Shown: positions 62,648 to 64,000 of the stretch, one piece after another
How positions within the stretch are numbered: position 1 is the first letter of the stretch
Layout: each line of letters begins with the position of its first letter
Assembly: GCA_963736975.1 (NCBI GenBank)
Contig: CAVTQY010000001.1
Span: forward strand, 2,666,001 to 2,730,000
Direction: 5' to 3'
Length of the DNA stretch: 64,000 bases
DNA from: CAVTQY01 sp963736975
GTDB lineage: Bacteria; Pseudomonadota; Alphaproteobacteria; Acetobacterales; Acetobacteraceae
Notes under the pieces: generated by a model
Told to the model about the DNA's origin: nothing
What the model saw: only the letters and a program-made list of their open reading frames with translations
Database searches by the model: none
Translations under genes and position numbers: made by a program

Positions 62648-63414
62648 TCCACCCCGCGCCAGTGAATGACTGCCCCGTCGATGGCGCGGACCACCCGGTT
62701 CAGCAGCATGCCGAGCAGCCCCAGCAGGATGATCGCCATCATGATCACGTCGTTGCGCAGGAAATGGCTGGCCGAGAACACCATCCAGCCGAGCCCGTCG
62801 GTGGCTGCCATCAGCTCCGCCGCGACCACGGTGGAGAATGCCACAGCCAGTGCGATCCGCGCCCCGGTGAAGATCAGCGGCAGCGCCGAGGGCATGATGA
62901 CGAAGCGGAACACCTGCCATTCATTGGCGCCCAGCGAGCGGGCGACCTGCAGCTTCTGCTGGTGCGCGGATCGCACGCCCGCCATGGCGCTGCTGGCGAC
63001 GATCGGAAACGCGCTGAGGAACAGCAAGGCTATCTTCGAGCCGTTTCCGGTGCCGAGCCACAGGATCAGCAGAATCAGGTAAGAGAGCGGCGGCAGCGGG
63101 CGCATGAACTGGATGATCGGATCGAGCGCCGAGCCCACCTTGGCCCGATAGCCCATCAGCAGACCGAGCGGGATGCCGAGCAAGCAGGCAAGCAGGAAAC
63201 CCGCACCGCAACGATAAAGGGTAGAGATGATATCCTCCGGAAGGGTCGTCCCGCGATAACCGTTGCGGAGGATATCGAGGAAGGTCGCCGCCACTGTGCT
63301 CGGTCCGGGCAGCAGGTCCGACGGCACGAGCCGAAGCTCGGCGATCAGCTCCCACGCCACGAACGCCGCGAAGACGGCCGCCACGCTCAACCAACGTTCC
63401 GGCGAGACCCGCAC
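62644..63414 (-). CDS. ABC permease (TauC/SsuC type) 2
   Basis: A 256-aa permease, first gene of the operon. The EAA loop is LQVARSLGANEWQVFRFVIM with PSALPLIFTGARIALAVAFS; the family text LLPGPSTVAATFLDILRNGY is near the N-terminus. It pairs with the adjacent permease. It is divergent from the sensor-kinase-like gene at the right end, with 136 bp between the start codons, a possible shared regulatory region. Confidence 0.92.
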   Translation of the reverse strand: MRVSPERWLSVAAVFAAFVAWELIAELRLVPSDLLPGPSTVAATFLDILRNGYRGTTLPEDIISTLYRCGAGFLLACLLGIPLGLLMGYRAKVGSALDPIIQFMRPLPPLSYLILLILWLGTGNGSKIALLFLSAFPIVASSAMAGVRSAHQQKLQVARSLGANEWQVFRFVIMPSALPLIFTGARIALAVAFSTVVAAELMAATDGLGWMVFSASHFLRNDVIMMAIILLGLLGMLLNRVVRAIDGAVIHWRGVE

Positions 63415-63550
63415 GGTTGTCCCTGTTCACCGAAGGGCCTCCAGGGTACCGCGATCCCGCGAAACCGGTCAAAGGCGGAGAGCCGCCAGGGGTGAAACCG
63501 CATCGATGATTACCACTTGACACGGATAATTGGCTGGCCAAACGTGCAAC

Positions 63551-64000
63551 ATGTGCTCCGAGGCCGAGGTGCAGACACAAGCGGTCGTCAACGGCACAAC
63601 CGACCGGGCCGGTTCTATTCTGTCTGCCGACGCTCGCGCGATCCTGGAGAGCATCGCCGACGCTTTTTACGCGCTCGATACGTCCGGGCGGTTCATCTAT
63701 GTCAACCGGCGCGCGCTGACGTTCTGGGGCCTTTCCTGGGACGAAGTGATCGGCCGTACCATTTGGGACAAATTCCCGCAGATCATCGGAACCCCGATAG
63801 AAACTGGTTTGCGCCGCGCACGTGATGGTGAGTCCATCACCAGCGAGGAGGTCTCCCCGGTTGTCGGCCGCTGGGTATCGGTCAGCTTCTACCCCTCGGC
63901 GTTCGGTGTGTCTGTTTACTGGCGCGACATCACCGACCGAGTCGAAGCGGCCCAGCGCTTACGCGCGTCCGAGGAATATCTCCTGCTGGCGCAGGAAGCC
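63551..64000 (+). CDS. PAS-domain sensor protein, N-terminal part
   Basis: ATG 63551 begins a frame open to the right edge (150 codons). A PAS domain is evident: ILESIADAFYALDTSGRFIY followed by VNRRALTFWGLSWDEVIGRT, IWDKFP, and ending SVYWRDITDRVEAAQRLRAS. The heptad-like AQRLRASEEYLLLAQEA often leads to a second PAS or a histidine-kinase domain, which would lie beyond the window. There are no transmembrane segments in the visible part, so it is a cytoplasmic sensor. Confidence 0.88.
   Translation, partial: MCSEAEVQTQAVVNGTTDRAGSILSADARAILESIADAFYALDTSGRFIYVNRRALTFWGLSWDEVIGRTIWDKFPQIIGTPIETGLRRARDGESITSEEVSPVVGRWVSVSFYPSAFGVSVYWRDITDRVEAAQRLRASEEYLLLAQEA

Overview
This 64 kb window is GC-rich chromosomal DNA from an alphaproteobacterium, most likely of the Acetobacteraceae (Rhodopila/Roseomonas-like). 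The inference rests on codon use, on the ispH-thrB-rnhA and guaB-(HAD)-rsmB neighbourhoods, on a cnoX / Lon-domain / Trm112 / DUF971 operon, and on several small proteins of an acetobacterial type. Family names below come from reading translations and remembering family signatures; no database search was run.

Layout. 1-5.3 kb is a decayed accessory segment: the start of a secreted GlcG/HbpS-like protein at the left edge, a broken type II secretion gspE-gspF remnant, a transposase scrap, a 675-aa protein with three near-identical 117-aa repeats plus an esterase-like domain, and two more transposase relics next to tRNA-Gly(GCC). 5.6-10.6 kb is a housekeeping operon (cnoX, Lon-domain protein, Trm112, DUF971, ferritin-like protein) and a DUF3311/solute-symporter pair. 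An intact IS481-type element (10754-12144, apparent 4-bp target duplication) precedes the most interesting block, 12.5-18.5 kb: an MmeI-family DNA methyltransferase whose N-terminal nuclease motif seems lost, an SF2 helicase and a GIY-YIG nuclease in one overlapping operon. This is a candidate restriction/defence system. Directly downstream lie five copies of a 10-bp palindrome at an exact 32-bp pitch.

18.9-43 kb holds a TPR-glycosyltransferase, an ATP-grasp protein, an MFS transporter, a Rieske ferredoxin, a five-gene peptide ABC transporter (binding-protein gene frameshifted), a GxxExxY gene framed by inverted repeats, a flavin monooxygenase, a sugar-isomerase/VOC/HAD/class II aldolase cluster, an EamA transporter, and an ornithine/lysine decarboxylase with a palindrome and an overlapping upstream reading frame. 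Then come a YihY-family protein, a PA0069-type radical SAM protein, a twice-frameshifted acyl-CoA-dehydrogenase-like gene and an IS1182-type element beside half of a Uma2 gene.

43-64 kb has a frameshifted stress-protein gene, a poorly coding stretch, the guaB operon, a second Uma2 half beside a truncated IS1182 copy, a collapsed metallohydrolase gene, ispH-thrB-rnhA, a broken phospholipase-D-type nuclease gene, a PHB-depolymerase-like esterase with a ribbon-helix-helix gene, and a nitrate/taurine-type ABC transporter with two permeases next to the start of a PAS-domain sensor.

Two themes run through the window. IS activity has split or trimmed several genes. Seven or more otherwise well-conserved genes differ from an open frame by one base, usually an extra base beside an identical one, so either recent pseudogenisation or assembly indels must be considered before calling them dead.
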